Positions 19,046 through 28,025 of a stretch of 52,419 nucleotides of DNA are shown one piece after another. This stretch comes from Clostridia bacterium (GTDB lineage Bacteria; Bacillota; Clostridia; Christensenellales; Aristaeellaceae), in the NCBI GenBank assembly GCA_017464305.1, contig JAFUDS010000013.1:1-52419 (forward strand), given 5' to 3'. The notes beneath the pieces were generated by a model. The model worked only from the letters and a program-made list of their open reading frames with translations, was not told the origin of the DNA and made no database searches. The translations under genes and the position numbers were made by a program. Every line of letters begins with the position of its first letter. The first letter of the stretch is position 1.

Positions 19046-20292
19046 GAGAGGTATATATTCTGGGCGGCGCGCAGACGGATTTCGAGCGCAATTGGAAAAA
19101 GGAAGGGAAGAACACCATCGCCATTCTGAAGGAAGCCATGGACGATGGGCTTTCCAGCGCGGGCGTCTCCTACGAGGAGCTGACCGCGCTTAATGAGCAA
19201 AACCGGGTGGCCTGCTTTGTGGGCAATTTTATCGCGGAAAAATATACGGAGCAGGGGCATCTGGGAGCGCTGCTGACGGAGGTGCATCCCGCCTTCTATG
19301 GGGTGCCCTCCGCCAGATATGAGGCTGCCTGCGCCTCTGGTTCCGCGGCCATCGACGCGGCCCAGACCAAGATCAAATCCGGGGATTATGATGTTTGCAT
19401 CGTGGTGGGCTGGGAGCTGATGAAAACGGTGGATTCCCGTACCGGCGGCGATTTTCTGGGCCGGGCTGCCCTGTATGAGAAGGAAGCAAAGAACATTGAT
19501 TTCCCCTTCCCGAAGCTCTTCGGCCGCCTGGCGGATGAAACCCTGCGGAAATATACCGCCCTGGATGAGGATCAATATATGAATGCCCTGGCCGCCATCT
19601 CCACCCTGAATTATGCCAATGCGAAGCGAAATCCCTTGGCCCAGACCCGGAAATGGTTCATGAGCCTGGAGCAGGCCCGGACCCGGGGGACGGAAACCAA
19701 TCCTCTGGTGGGGGGGCGGCTGGCGGCGTCGGATTGCTCCCAGGTGACGGATGGCGCCGCAGTGGTGGTGCTGTGCTCGGAAGCCTATTTGAAGGAGAAG
19801 GGCATCCAGGCAAAGCCGATCCTCCGGGGATATGGCCATCGGGTAGCGCCCATGCTGTTTGAAAAGAAAATGGCGGAGAACGCGGATTCGCTGTACATTC
19901 TCCCCTGGACCCGGCGCGCGGTGCTGGACGCCTATGGCCGCGCGGGGCTCACCGTGGCGGACATAGACGTTTTCGAAGCCCATGATTGCTTCACATCCTC
20001 CGAATATGCGGCCCTTTCCGCCTTCGGCCTGGCGGACCCGGGCAGGGAATATGAGGCGGTGGAGAGCGGGCTCATCTCCTTTGCCGGGGAAAAGCCCGTG
20101 AACCCCAGCGGCGGGCTCATCGGCTGCGGTCATCCCGTGGGCGCAACAGGGGTTCGAATGCTGCTGGACCTGTATAAGCAGGTGATGGGAAATGCGGGGA
20201 ATTACCAGGTGAAGGGCGCGCGTCACGGCATGATGCTGAACATCGGAGGCACGGCGACGACGAATTATGCCTTTGTGGTCAGCAGGGTATGA
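19042..20292 (+). CDS. Thiolase family protein (SCP2/SCPx-like acetyl-CoA acyltransferase)
   Basis: A 416-residue thiolase-fold enzyme that makes or cleaves 3-ketoacyl-CoA. The nucleophilic cysteine is in YEAACASGS (C97). The EAHDCF motif replaces the NEAF of classical thiolases, marking the SCP2-type branch. [10 protein letters not shown] supplies the catalytic His, and [12 protein letters not shown] closes the domain. Its start overlaps the dehydrogenase stop by four bases, so the two are translated together. A biosynthetic condensation feeding the dehydrogenase would give, for example, 3-hydroxybutyryl-CoA. A beta-oxidation role is unlikely, as no acyl-CoA dehydrogenase or hydratase is nearby. 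Confidence 0.88.
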   Translation: MREVYILGGAQTDFERNWKKEGKNTIAILKEAMDDGLSSAGVSYEELTALNEQNRVACFVGNFIAEKYTEQGHLGALLTEVHPAFYGVPSARYEAACASGSAAIDAAQTKIKSGDYDVCIVVGWELMKTVDSRTGGDFLGRAALYEKEAKNIDFPFPKLFGRLADETLRKYTALDEDQYMNALAAISTLNYANAKRNPLAQTRKWFMSLEQARTRGTETNPLVGGRLAASDCSQVTDGAAVVVLCSEAYLKEKGIQAKPILRGYGHRVAPMLFEKKMAENADSLYILPWTRRAVLDAYGRAGLTVADIDVFEAHDCFTSSEYAALSAFGLADPGREYEAVESGLISFAGEKPVNPSGGLIGCGHPVGATGVRMLLDLYKQVMGNAGNYQVKGARHGMMLNIGGTATTNYAFVVSRV

Positions 20293-20350
20293 GGTGCCTT
20301 GGCGAGGAGGCTGAGGAGATTCCTGGCAGCGGAAGAAGGCGGAGGAAAAA

Positions 20351-22018
20351 ATGGCAAAGGCAAAGGTCAATAGCTGGAGGGGCTGGTTTCGGGGTCCCAA
20401 TGAGATCCTGGAGCCAAGGATGGAGTATTCCCTGGCCCTCATCTTTTCTGCCGCTACCCTGTTGGGTGCATTCTTCGACAGAGGTTATTCCTTTGCGCAT
20501 ATGACGGGGCTGCAGCTGCTGGGATGGATCGCTGGCTCTTTGGCGCTGACAGAGCTCGTCAGAAGGCTGCTGCGTTTGCTCTGCAGGGGCTTAGGGAAAT
20601 GGACTAAAATGGAAAGCAACCAGCGGGAACAAATCCAGGAGCAGGGATTCCTGCGGGGATCCTTTGTCCGCTGTTTCCTTTTCTCCCTGGGAGTGCTGCT
20701 GCTCTGCTGGCTGCCCGTGTGGTTGGCGTACTATCCCGGGTTCTGGAACTATGACCCCTGGCAGGCGGATCAGGTGATTACCGGGGTTTACAGCAAGCAC
20801 CACCCGATGCTGCACACCCTGCTGTTGGGAAACTGCTATCGCTTCGCGCTGGAAAAGGGGCACCCTCAATGGGCGCCCCTGCTGTACAGTGCCATTCAGG
20901 GCGGCATCTGCGCGCTGATCTATGCCTGCTGCTGCGCTTTTCTGCGACAGCGGACAAGGAGCAACGTGTTTTATTGGTTGACCCTGCTGTTTTTTGCTCT
21001 TTTCCCCGTGCATCCCATTCTGGCCATGAGCACCACGAAGGATACGCTGTTTTCCGCGCTGATTCTTCTATCCGGGCTGATTTTTCTCCGGATGATGGAG
21101 GTAAATCCGCCCCGGCGGAAGTGGCTGATGCTGGCGGAGGTGGCGGTGATTGCCTTGGTGGTCATGCTTCGAAACAATGCCCGGTATGGGCTCACGCTGC
21201 TGATTCTTTTATGCCTGTTCCAGATCAAAAAGAAAACAGGCCGTCGGATGCTGGCGGCACTGCTGGCAGGAACCCTGCTGGGGATGGGCGCGGATTGGGG
21301 ACTGGGGAAGGTGCTGCATGCATCGCCGGCCCTGCTGGCAGAGATGTGCAGCGTGCCCAGTCAGATGGCAGGCAGAGTGCAGGAGGAAGTCAGCAACCTG
21401 GACGCTGAAACGGTTGCCCTTCTGGATGATTTTTACAGCATGAACGAAATCAGCTATGATCCGCATCTGGCAGACCCCATGAAGGCCTGTCTGCGCCTGG
21501 AAACCCGGGAGGATCTGGTGCGTTATTTGCAGGGCAGCTTCCGTCTCTTCACCAAATATCCGGCCATTAGCATCGATTCCCTGCTGTATACGACGGAGGG
21601 ACTGTGGAATATACGGGATATATCCCACACACAAATCTATGGCACCGGGGATCGGCAGGGGTATATGATGACGGATATCAAGTCCTGGTACCCGATGAGG
21701 TTGGAAAGCAAGTTTCCCGCCCTGGAAGCGTTTTTGGAAAAGATTTTGACGGAAAATGCGTTCTTAAAGATTCCGCTGCTCCGTTCCATTTTTGCCCCAG
21801 CTAGCTATGTGTACTTGCTGCTGCTGGTGATTGGTATCCTGCTGCAGGGCATGCACCGGAAATGGCTGCTGCTTCCGCTGTTTTTGTTATGTCTGGTGGG
21901 GACGATTGCCTTAGGACCCGGAATTCTCCCCCGATATGTCTATCCGTTGATGGTTTGCGCCCCGTTATTGATTTGGATGGCGATGAAGTCGATCCGCCGA
22001 CCAGTACCGGAAAAATGA
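20351..22018 (+). CDS. Polytopic membrane protein, DUF6020-like
   Basis: A 555-residue protein with about 12 hydrophobic segments. Its first outer loop reads YYPGFWNYDPWQADQVITG and is followed by HHPMLHTLLLG. This pattern, a PG..D...Q stretch then (H/Y)(H/Y)P..HT, is what I associate with DUF6020 and related GT-C-like proteins. The minus-strand gene 23752-25341 has the same arrangement (PGGFDGDPGVQLRQ, YYPVLHTLI). It is the last gene of the plus-strand cluster and ends ten bases from a convergent gene. GGAGG precedes the ATG. A lipid-linked-sugar transferase role is inferred from topology only. Confidence 0.65.
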   Translation: MAKAKVNSWRGWFRGPNEILEPRMEYSLALIFSAATLLGAFFDRGYSFAHMTGLQLLGWIAGSLALTELVRRLLRLLCRGLGKWTKMESNQREQIQEQGFLRGSFVRCFLFSLGVLLLCWLPVWLAYYPGFWNYDPWQADQVITGVYSKHHPMLHTLLLGNCYRFALEKGHPQWAPLLYSAIQGGICALIYACCCAFLRQRTRSNVFYWLTLLFFALFPVHPILAMSTTKDTLFSALILLSGLIFLRMMEVNPPRRKWLMLAEVAVIALVVMLRNNARYGLTLLILLCLFQIKKKTGRRMLAALLAGTLLGMGADWGLGKVLHASPALLAEMCSVPSQMAGRVQEEVSNLDAETVALLDDFYSMNEISYDPHLADPMKACLRLETREDLVRYLQGSFRLFTKYPAISIDSLLYTTEGLWNIRDISHTQIYGTGDRQGYMMTDIKSWYPMRLESKFPALEAFLEKILTENAFLKIPLLRSIFAPASYVYLLLLVIGILLQGMHRKWLLLPLFLLCLVGTIALGPGILPRYVYPLMVCAPLLIWMAMKSIRRPVPEK

Positions 22019-22028
22019 AATAGAACGC

Positions 22029-23672
22029 CTAATCCCACAGGGTGGGATTATGATCGCTGGTATATACGTCGATCTGCCCGGGCTGGTCGAACAAGCTGTA
22101 TTCCAGCTTGCCCACCCAAGTAAATTTAGCCAGGGTTTCCTCCGGCACCAGTTGCTGATCCGCAGGGCAGAGCAGCAAGGTAGGGCCGGTATATTCCGCG
22201 TTGGTATCAAAATAGTAATAATCGTCCCAATGGGTGTAATATCCGCCCTCGTCGGGAATTTCCTTATACACCCGGTTTAAGTCGCAGGCCCGCATCACCC
22301 GACGAATAACGTTCAGATCATAGCCCCAGCAATATACAATGCCCGCGTCGTATTCCTCAGCCAGGGACTGAATTTCCGCCAGGGGCCATGCGTCGTTGGT
22401 GGTTCGCAGATAGTTATAATCGGACTGGACATCCACCATCAGCAGGGCACCGGTCATGGCCAGGGACAGCATCAGGGAAAGGATTCGCTGGGAGTCCAAT
22501 TCGTTGAAGAACAAGGCGGTCAGAATAATGGCGGCGAAGAAGGCCACCAGCAGATATCTTTCCTCAAAAATTTCGGTGCCATATTGCGCGTTAAACAGTC
22601 CGAAGATGAGGAAATTGACCAGCAGGAGATTGACAAAAAACAGGAGAGCCCGGCTGTGCTCCCACTCCTTGCCTACTCGCCGGAGCAGGAAGCCGATGGA
22701 AACGGCCATCAGGGCGAAAATCACCAGGATAAAGACCCGCGCCAGCCCGGCGATGGACATGAGTGGCTTGTCATCCGCCAATACCGGCAGGGCCTGCATC
22801 AGCTTCATAAAGCCCTGAATCACCGCGCCGAAATTGGTCCATAGATCCTGGAGGGAGGTCCAGGTGAAGGTATTGTCCAGCGCGTTGAAGCCGAACAGCT
22901 TCCCCACCAGCACCGCCAGGCAGCAAAGATAGGCGAAAACGCTTTCCTTCCGAATCAGCTGCTTCCAGCTGTTCTGGATCGTGGCCATTTCCAGCTCATA
23001 TGCCAGGTAGGGGGCCAGCAGCACAACAATGAGATACACGCCACTGGAATAGCCGCTGAGCATGCACAGGGGCCAAATGATCCAGACCAGCCAACCGAAC
23101 TTTTGATCCTGAATGATCTTCAGAAATTCATACATGACCATCAGGGCAATCAGCATGCGCAGGCTGTAAAAGGACGCGCCGGAGAGGACGTTGCTGAAGT
23201 AGCCCAGATCATTAAACAGATAGAAGCCCGAGGAAAGGTAGGGGCAGATCATCAGATTCAGCCCAACCATCCGGGCGTGAAAGCGAACCCCTAACCGAAC
23301 CAGAATTTTCCACAGCACCCACAGCAGCAGGAGGACAATGGCGATATTTCCCAGACCATAGGAGAGCAGCAGGTTCCCGGTGATACCATATAGCAGAGAG
23401 ATCAGGATCAGGTGGGTATCCAGGTTCAGATTCGACAGCTCTCCCCAGATAGGACTGGTCAGCGCCTTCTCCCGCCACATCAGTGCGGCCCGCAGATAAT
23501 TCCAGGAGGAATCGTAACCCATATGATTCCGCAATTGAGTCAGATTAAAATAGCAAAGCACCGCCAGTTGACAAAAAAACAGAATGACAAGCAGGGCACC
23601 GATCCCCCGGAGGGAGGCAGGGCCTTGCTTCTGTGACTTGAGGGGACGACTGTTATTGATGGGATGTGTCAT
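22029..23672 (-). CDS. Polytopic membrane protein, GT-C glycosyltransferase-like (paralog of 5570-7228)
   Basis: A 547-residue polytopic protein, near-copy of the one at 5570-7228: same length, same acidic outer loop (HMGYDSSWNYLRAALMW, LNLDTH) and the same soluble C-terminal region ending in YTSDHNPTLWD. The two lie in opposite orientation on either side of the plus-strand cluster. I start at the ATG at 23672, whose product begins MTHPINNSRP. An upstream in-frame codon at 23762 would add a charged 30-residue tail that overlaps the neighbouring gene. The duplicate pair probably adds related sugars or acts on different acceptors. The function is inferred. Confidence 0.7.
   Translation of the reverse strand: MTHPINNSRPLKSQKQGPASLRGIGALLVILFFCQLAVLCYFNLTQLRNHMGYDSSWNYLRAALMWREKALTSPIWGELSNLNLDTHLILISLLYGITGNLLLSYGLGNIAIVLLLLWVLWKILVRLGVRFHARMVGLNLMICPYLSSGFYLFNDLGYFSNVLSGASFYSLRMLIALMVMYEFLKIIQDQKFGWLVWIIWPLCMLSGYSSGVYLIVVLLAPYLAYELEMATIQNSWKQLIRKESVFAYLCCLAVLVGKLFGFNALDNTFTWTSLQDLWTNFGAVIQGFMKLMQALPVLADDKPLMSIAGLARVFILVIFALMAVSIGFLLRRVGKEWEHSRALLFFVNLLLVNFLIFGLFNAQYGTEIFEERYLLVAFFAAIILTALFFNELDSQRILSLMLSLAMTGALLMVDVQSDYNYLRTTNDAWPLAEIQSLAEEYDAGIVYCWGYDLNVIRRVMRACDLNRVYKEIPDEGGYYTHWDDYYYFDTNAEYTGPTLLLCPADQQLVPEETLAKFTWVGKLEYSLFDQPGQIDVYTSDHNPTLWD
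22030..22050. terminator. Hairpin at the convergent gene junction, possible terminator
   Basis: TAATCCCAC (22030-22038) pairs perfectly with GTGGGATTA (22042-22050) around a three-base loop, at the point where the plus and minus transcription units meet. It overlaps the last codons of the minus-strand gene. There is no clean T-tract on either side, though the minus strand reads into TTCTATTTCATTTTT, so termination is more plausible for the minus-strand operon. Confidence 0.4.
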
Positions 23673-23751
23673 GGCGGTCCAGGCTCCTCTTCGTGATCCT
23701 CTCTTTGGAGAGGGTTCATTCTTTGGCGTGGGTGAAATGAAACGGCCCCTT

Positions 23752-25341
23752 CTATGGTTCAACCGCTGCGGTATCCCCCTCTTCCCGGCGCAGTAGCATG
23801 ACCAGCAGCACCGGCGCTACCCACAGGGAATAATGGAAAAAGCGCGCGCCGTCCCACCAGGAGAAGAGCATCAGCATGGTCACCAGGTTGTAGGCGAACA
23901 CGGATAAGACAGGGATAATCCGAAGCCAGCTTTCCTTGCGCTGTAGCCTCCATCTTCCCAGGGCCGCGGTCACGAGCAGCAGCAGGGTAACTCCGCTGTG
24001 AAGATAGCAATGGGGTGCCAGGATATACATGATGCGCCGATATTCATACATCAGATTTTTCATCCATGGGATGCCCTGATCCCGCAGGCCCATGTCCGCT
24101 CCAGAGACATATACTGCCCCATCCGCCAGGTGATCCGGCCGGATGCCGTACACGATGTCCGTGGTTTCAATCAGCGCGTTCAGACTTTCCTTGGGCGCTT
24201 CCCGAAAAGCGCGAAGCATGTACTTCAGCGCGCCGCCGAACCCGGCATCTGCCAGGGCCTGGTGATTGCTCCGGGGGTCCCAATCCACCCAGTTATAGAC
24301 GCCGTAGGTATATTTTTCTTCCCAAACCTCCCGGGGAGCCACGCTTTCCACAAAGGTGGTCAAGTCTTCATCCAGCTTTTCCCCGCGGTAGGTATAAGCG
24401 CCGCCGATGACAGCCATGGGCAGCCCCATGGTTTGGCTGCTCCTGTCCTCTGTCTTGGTGACGCCTATGGCGGAGGACAGGGGGCCTCGAACCCCCAGGA
24501 TCAGCAGCAAAGCCGCTCCGCCGGCGGCCAGGGTGCGCTTCCAATTCACGCACAGTGCGGCGCCGGCCAGGCAGGGGAGAGCAAACAGGATGCCATTATA
24601 ACGAACCAGGGAGGTTGCCGCCAGCAGGAGAGCAAAGGCTGCCAGATGCACCGGCTTTTTCAGCCAGTCGCCCTTGGAAAACAGAATCCGCGCGTTCATG
24701 CACACCAGCGTCATGGCGCAGATGCCGAAGGTTTCATCCTTGTAGCCATACATCAAATAGGATTGGGTAATAGGGTTCAGCAGGATGACTGCCAGGCTGA
24801 GAAAGGCCCAGAAGGGATCTGCCCAGAGGCGGACGGTGTCGCAAACCCAAGTCAGCGCTAGGGAGAAGAGCAGAATTTGAAACAGCATGATGGAAGGGAA
24901 CCATCCCCCCGTCAGCATCAACGGCAGTTTAAAGGCGATCAGGGTATGAAGCACGGGGTAATAATCGTTATAGGCGTTGGTGACGGCCTGTCGCAGCTGC
25001 ACCCCGGGATCGCCGTCAAAGCCGCCAGGATTGACCGCTAGAAAGCAAAAGCCTAAAACCAGCAAGCTGCACCCAAAGCAGATGCAACGAAAGGCCCAGG
25101 GGGATAGATGCTGCCCCAGGCGATGACGCCGGGGTGCCCAGTTCCGCACCCATTTCAGCACCAGCGGAGCAAGCAGGCCAGCCGCCGCCAGGGCCATCCA
25201 AAGCCGCCCGGTCAGCTGATGCAGCGGCGCGTCATAATGGCTGGCGTAAGCGCCGGTTCCCAAAACCAAAAGCAGCCACAGCCCATACAGCAGGGTGTTC
25301 AGTTTCCAAGGGGACTGACGTGTTCCGCGCTTGTTTCTCAA
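23752..25341 (-). CDS. Polytopic membrane protein, DUF6020-like
   Basis: A 529-residue protein with about 12 hydrophobic segments. The outer-loop PGGFDGDPGVQLRQAVTN and YYPVLHTLIAFKLP match the arrangement of 20351-22018, as does the later MYGYKDETFG helix start (compare MSTTKDTLFS). It is probably a GT-C-like transferase using a polyprenyl-phosphate sugar. The start codon is TTG at 25341, with GAGGTGA upstream. The 143 bases between it and the reductase gene hold only short palindromes; I see no clear promoter there, so it may be read from the sugar operon. Confidence 0.65.
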   Translation of the reverse strand: MRNKRGTRQSPWKLNTLLYGLWLLLVLGTGAYASHYDAPLHQLTGRLWMALAAAGLLAPLVLKWVRNWAPRRHRLGQHLSPWAFRCICFGCSLLVLGFCFLAVNPGGFDGDPGVQLRQAVTNAYNDYYPVLHTLIAFKLPLMLTGGWFPSIMLFQILLFSLALTWVCDTVRLWADPFWAFLSLAVILLNPITQSYLMYGYKDETFGICAMTLVCMNARILFSKGDWLKKPVHLAAFALLLAATSLVRYNGILFALPCLAGAALCVNWKRTLAAGGAALLLILGVRGPLSSAIGVTKTEDRSSQTMGLPMAVIGGAYTYRGEKLDEDLTTFVESVAPREVWEEKYTYGVYNWVDWDPRSNHQALADAGFGGALKYMLRAFREAPKESLNALIETTDIVYGIRPDHLADGAVYVSGADMGLRDQGIPWMKNLMYEYRRIMYILAPHCYLHSGVTLLLLVTAALGRWRLQRKESWLRIIPVLSVFAYNLVTMLMLFSWWDGARFFHYSLWVAPVLLVMLLRREEGDTAAVEP

Positions 25342-25484
25342 AATACTTTCACCTCATTTGTCACTGCTTGATTGCATATGATCGGGAGGGTACCATCCCT
25401 TTGCAGGAGAAACCGATCCCATGCCCTTCAGAAATGCTTATCTACGAGAATGATCCCGGCCCCTGCCCTGCAGGGAAGCTTTCA

Positions 25485-26516
25485 TCAGTCTTTTCCTTCA
25501 ATTTGAGCCATCACTCGGACCTGCTCCGTCAGGAGGCTTTGGGTGAGGATTTCAGCCCATGACCGTTCCCGGGCCTCCGGGGAGGCGATGCAGTCCGCGA
25601 ATTTTTCCACGATCCGGAGGAATTGATCATCGCTGGCTTTGTATTCCTCCGTGTGTTGTCCCCGTGTCAAATAGACTGGGGCCTCGAAGCCGTCCGGCGC
25701 GGTGAAGATGCGGGGGGCGGTAATCAAGCCCTGATTTCCCCAGACCTCCAGCTCGCATCGATAGGCATGATCCATACCGTAGGCCAGCTGAGCGCAGCGG
25801 CCAGTGGGGTTGCGCAGCGTGATGGTGCCCGCCATGTCTACCTCATGCTTGGGCAGGAAAAGGGCTTCGGCGGAAAGCACCTCCAGCGGCCCGCCCAGCA
25901 TCTCTGTGGCCGCCTTCAGGGTATATCCTCCGCAATCCAGCAGCGCGCCACCCCCCAGGGCCTTTTGATACCGAAAGTCTGCCGCGTCCCGATGAGGAAA
26001 GCCAAAGGTAGCGCGCACGAGCCGGATATCCCCGATGGCCCCGGCCTGGATCCATTCCTGAATGTGTCGCATCTGACGATGCAGGGGAAAGCCGTAGTTT
26101 TCCACCAGGGCGACCTGGTGTTCGTGGGCCAGGGTGATCAACTCCTGGGCGTCCTGAGCCCGGGTGGTGAAAGGCTTTTCCGCCAGCACATGCTTTCCCT
26201 GCAGAATGGCTTCGCGAATCCAGCGTTCATGCAGGGCAGGGGGCAGGGCGACATAGACCGCGTCCACAGCCGGGTCCTGCAGCAGGGCGCGATAGCTTTC
26301 CCAGGTGCGCCCACCGAAATAGGCGGATAACTCCGCAGCCTTCTCCTGCTTTTTGGCCCAGAGGGGTGCAAACTCCTCGGCTGTGCCGGAGAAGCCCGTC
26401 TCCTGCTGGGTGGCGATGGACGCCCCCGCGTACTGGAACGCGGGATGCTTCAGAATCGCGGGAATCATTCGCCGTTGGGCGATGCTGGCGGTGCCAACGA
26501 TGCCAATACGAATCAT
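25485..26516 (-). CDS. Gfo/Idh/MocA-family oxidoreductase, candidate NDP-sugar 3-ketoreductase
   Basis: A 343-residue NAD(P)-dependent sugar oxidoreductase. The N-terminal Rossmann fold begins IRIGIVGTASIAQ, the catalytic-lysine motif is AEKPF (112-116), and the GGGALLDCGGYTLKAATEMLGG-like region belongs to the Gfo/Idh C-terminal domain. In 2,6-dideoxysugar pathways, enzymes of this family (SpnN, OleW type) reduce the unstable 3,4-diketo product of an NDP-hexose 2,3-dehydratase. A 2,3-dehydratase is encoded three genes upstream in the same operon, which makes that role attractive. The start overlaps the ketoisomerase gene by four bases. The cofactor and substrate are not established by sequence. 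Confidence 0.85.
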   Translation of the reverse strand: MIRIGIVGTASIAQRRMIPAILKHPAFQYAGASIATQQETGFSGTAEEFAPLWAKKQEKAAELSAYFGGRTWESYRALLQDPAVDAVYVALPPALHERWIREAILQGKHVLAEKPFTTRAQDAQELITLAHEHQVALVENYGFPLHRQMRHIQEWIQAGAIGDIRLVRATFGFPHRDAADFRYQKALGGGALLDCGGYTLKAATEMLGGPLEVLSAEALFLPKHEVDMAGTITLRNPTGRCAQLAYGMDHAYRCELEVWGNQGLITAPRIFTAPDGFEAPVYLTRGQHTEEYKASDDQFLRIVEKFADCIASPEARERSWAEILTQSLLTEQVRVMAQIEGKD

Positions 26517-26935
26517 CTAGTTGCAACCCCTTTTTCGTTCAATGCCTGCAGATAGGCAGAATAATCATCGTAGGTTTCGTTGCCGGGGGCAAAGGGCCGG
26601 TCGCAGACCGCCATCATGACACAATCCGGCGTGAAATGCCGCATGCTGCGCCAGATCATGGGGGCGATCATCAATCCCTGGGCGGGATCGTCCATGTGAT
26701 AGGTTTCCTGCTCTGTTCCATTATCCACCACTACATCGCATTCCCCGGCTACAGGAAAGAGGATGAGCCGCGTCTCCTTGGTGGCATGATCTCCCCGGCT
26801 GGCGCCCGGAGCGACCCGAGAAACAAAAAAGATCCGCTGGATGGGAAAGGGAACCTCTCGCCCCTGCTCCATGACGAAGAGGGTTCCGTCTGCCTCCACG
26901 TTCTGCTTAATGGAGATTCGCTCACAGCCCTGCAT
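26513..26935 (-). CDS. FdtA/QdtA-type cupin, dTDP-4-oxo-6-deoxyhexose 3,4-ketoisomerase-like
   Basis: A 140-residue cupin. It has VPFPIQRIFFVSRV, RGDHATKETRLILFPVAGECDVVVDNG as the strand-loop-strand core, and GLMIAPMIWRSMRHFTPD, matching the WxcM-like/FdtA family that moves the keto group from C4 to C3 before amination. Characterised members usually read HAHK at the active site with two histidines; here it is H50-A-T52-K, so the second His is a Thr. A perfect AGGAGGT lies eight bases before the ATG. It overlaps the aminotransferase by 14 bases, and that partnership is exactly that of FdtA with FdtB. Confidence 0.85.
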   Translation of the reverse strand: MQGCERISIKQNVEADGTLFVMEQGREVPFPIQRIFFVSRVAPGASRGDHATKETRLILFPVAGECDVVVDNGTEQETYHMDDPAQGLMIAPMIWRSMRHFTPDCVMMAVCDRPFAPGNETYDDYSAYLQALNEKGVATR

Positions 26936-28025
26936 AGCAATTTACCTCCTGAATCACTTTGCTGATTTCTTCCTCTTCCATGAAATCCATCATGGGCAGG
27001 GAGACGATGGTATCACAGATGGCTTCCGTCTTTGGGAAATCCCCTCGATGGTAGCCAAATTTTTCTACCATGCAGGGCTGCAGATAGGGCGGCGTTTTCC
27101 AGGCGATATCCGTGCCAACACCCCGCTCCTTCAGGAATTCCCGGAAGCCGGCCTGGTCCGCCACCCGGACGGTGAATTGATACCAGGTATGCTTGCACCC
27201 CGCCGGGGTCTTCGGCAGCTCCACCAGCGGATTGTTGATTTCCCGCAGGTAGCGCTGTGCGATGTGATCCCGATTGGCCAGCAGCGCGGGCATGTGCTTC
27301 AGCTTGACCCGCAGCAGCCCCGCCTGCATCTCGTCCAGCCGGTCGTTATATCCGATTTCGATGTTATGATAGCGATAATCGCTGCCATAGTTCCGGATTA
27401 CCTTCACTCGGTCGATGATTTCTTTTTTGCGGGATACCACCCCGCCGCCATCACCAAAGCCTCCCAGATTTTTGGTAGGATAGAAGCTGAAGAAGGAGGC
27501 GTCGCCAAAAAGACCGGTATAAACGCCCTGCCAGGGGGCAAAATGGGATTGGGCACAATCCTCAAACAGCAGGAGGCCCCGTCGCTGGCAGATTTCCAGA
27601 ATGGGATCCATTCTGGTGGCTAAACCGTACAGATGCGTCACCAGCACCGCCTTGGTTTTTTCCGTAATCGCGGCTTCAATATTGGCGGCGTCCAGCTGAT
27701 AATATTCGTCTGGTTCCACAAACACGGGCACGGCGCCGCATTGCATAATCCCCAGCATGGTGGCGATGTATCCGTTGGCCTGTACGATGATTTCATCCCC
27801 GGGTTGAATACCCGCGGCCATGAGACCAACCAGGATGGCGTCCAGCCCATTATCCACGCCTGCGCAGTAGCAGCCTTCCCCCAGGGCGACGGCGAATTCC
27901 TCCTCGAAGCTGGTGACCTCTTTCCCCAGCACATACCAGCCGCTGCGCAGCACCTCCAGAGCCTTGTCCTCGTATTCCTGCTGATACAGCCGGAAGCCTC
28001 GGCTCAGATCATTGATCGGTATCAT
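26922..28025 (-). CDS. DegT/DnrJ/EryC1 sugar aminotransferase (FdtB/QdtB-like)
   Basis: A 367-residue PLP-dependent aminotransferase that adds an amino group to a keto-deoxysugar nucleotide, probably at C3. It begins INDLSRGFRLYQQEYEDKALEV, carries the D156 that contacts the PLP ring nitrogen (LFEDCAQSH), and the Schiff-base lysine K185 in FYPTKNLGGFGDGG. Length and motifs are standard for the family. GGAGGAAAGGA precedes the ATG, and the first 17 bases overlap the 2,3-dehydratase gene. With the ketoisomerase it would convert dTDP-4-keto-6-deoxyglucose to a 3-amino-3,6-dideoxyhexose, or it could aminate the dehydratase product to a 2,3,6-trideoxy-3-aminosugar. Confidence 0.93.
   Translation of the reverse strand: MIPINDLSRGFRLYQQEYEDKALEVLRSGWYVLGKEVTSFEEEFAVALGEGCYCAGVDNGLDAILVGLMAAGIQPGDEIIVQANGYIATMLGIMQCGAVPVFVEPDEYYQLDAANIEAAITEKTKAVLVTHLYGLATRMDPILEICQRRGLLLFEDCAQSHFAPWQGVYTGLFGDASFFSFYPTKNLGGFGDGGGVVSRKKEIIDRVKVIRNYGSDYRYHNIEIGYNDRLDEMQAGLLRVKLKHMPALLANRDHIAQRYLREINNPLVELPKTPAGCKHTWYQFTVRVADQAGFREFLKERGVGTDIAWKTPPYLQPCMVEKFGYHRGDFPKTEAICDTIVSLPMMDFMEEEEISKVIQEVNCYAGL

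Noticed and set aside
17732-20292. Dehydrogenase/thiolase pair read as a beta-oxidation or butyrate operon
   Set aside because: There is no enoyl-CoA hydratase, acyl-CoA dehydrogenase, electron-transfer flavoprotein or CoA-transferase nearby. Both genes are embedded between glycan genes.
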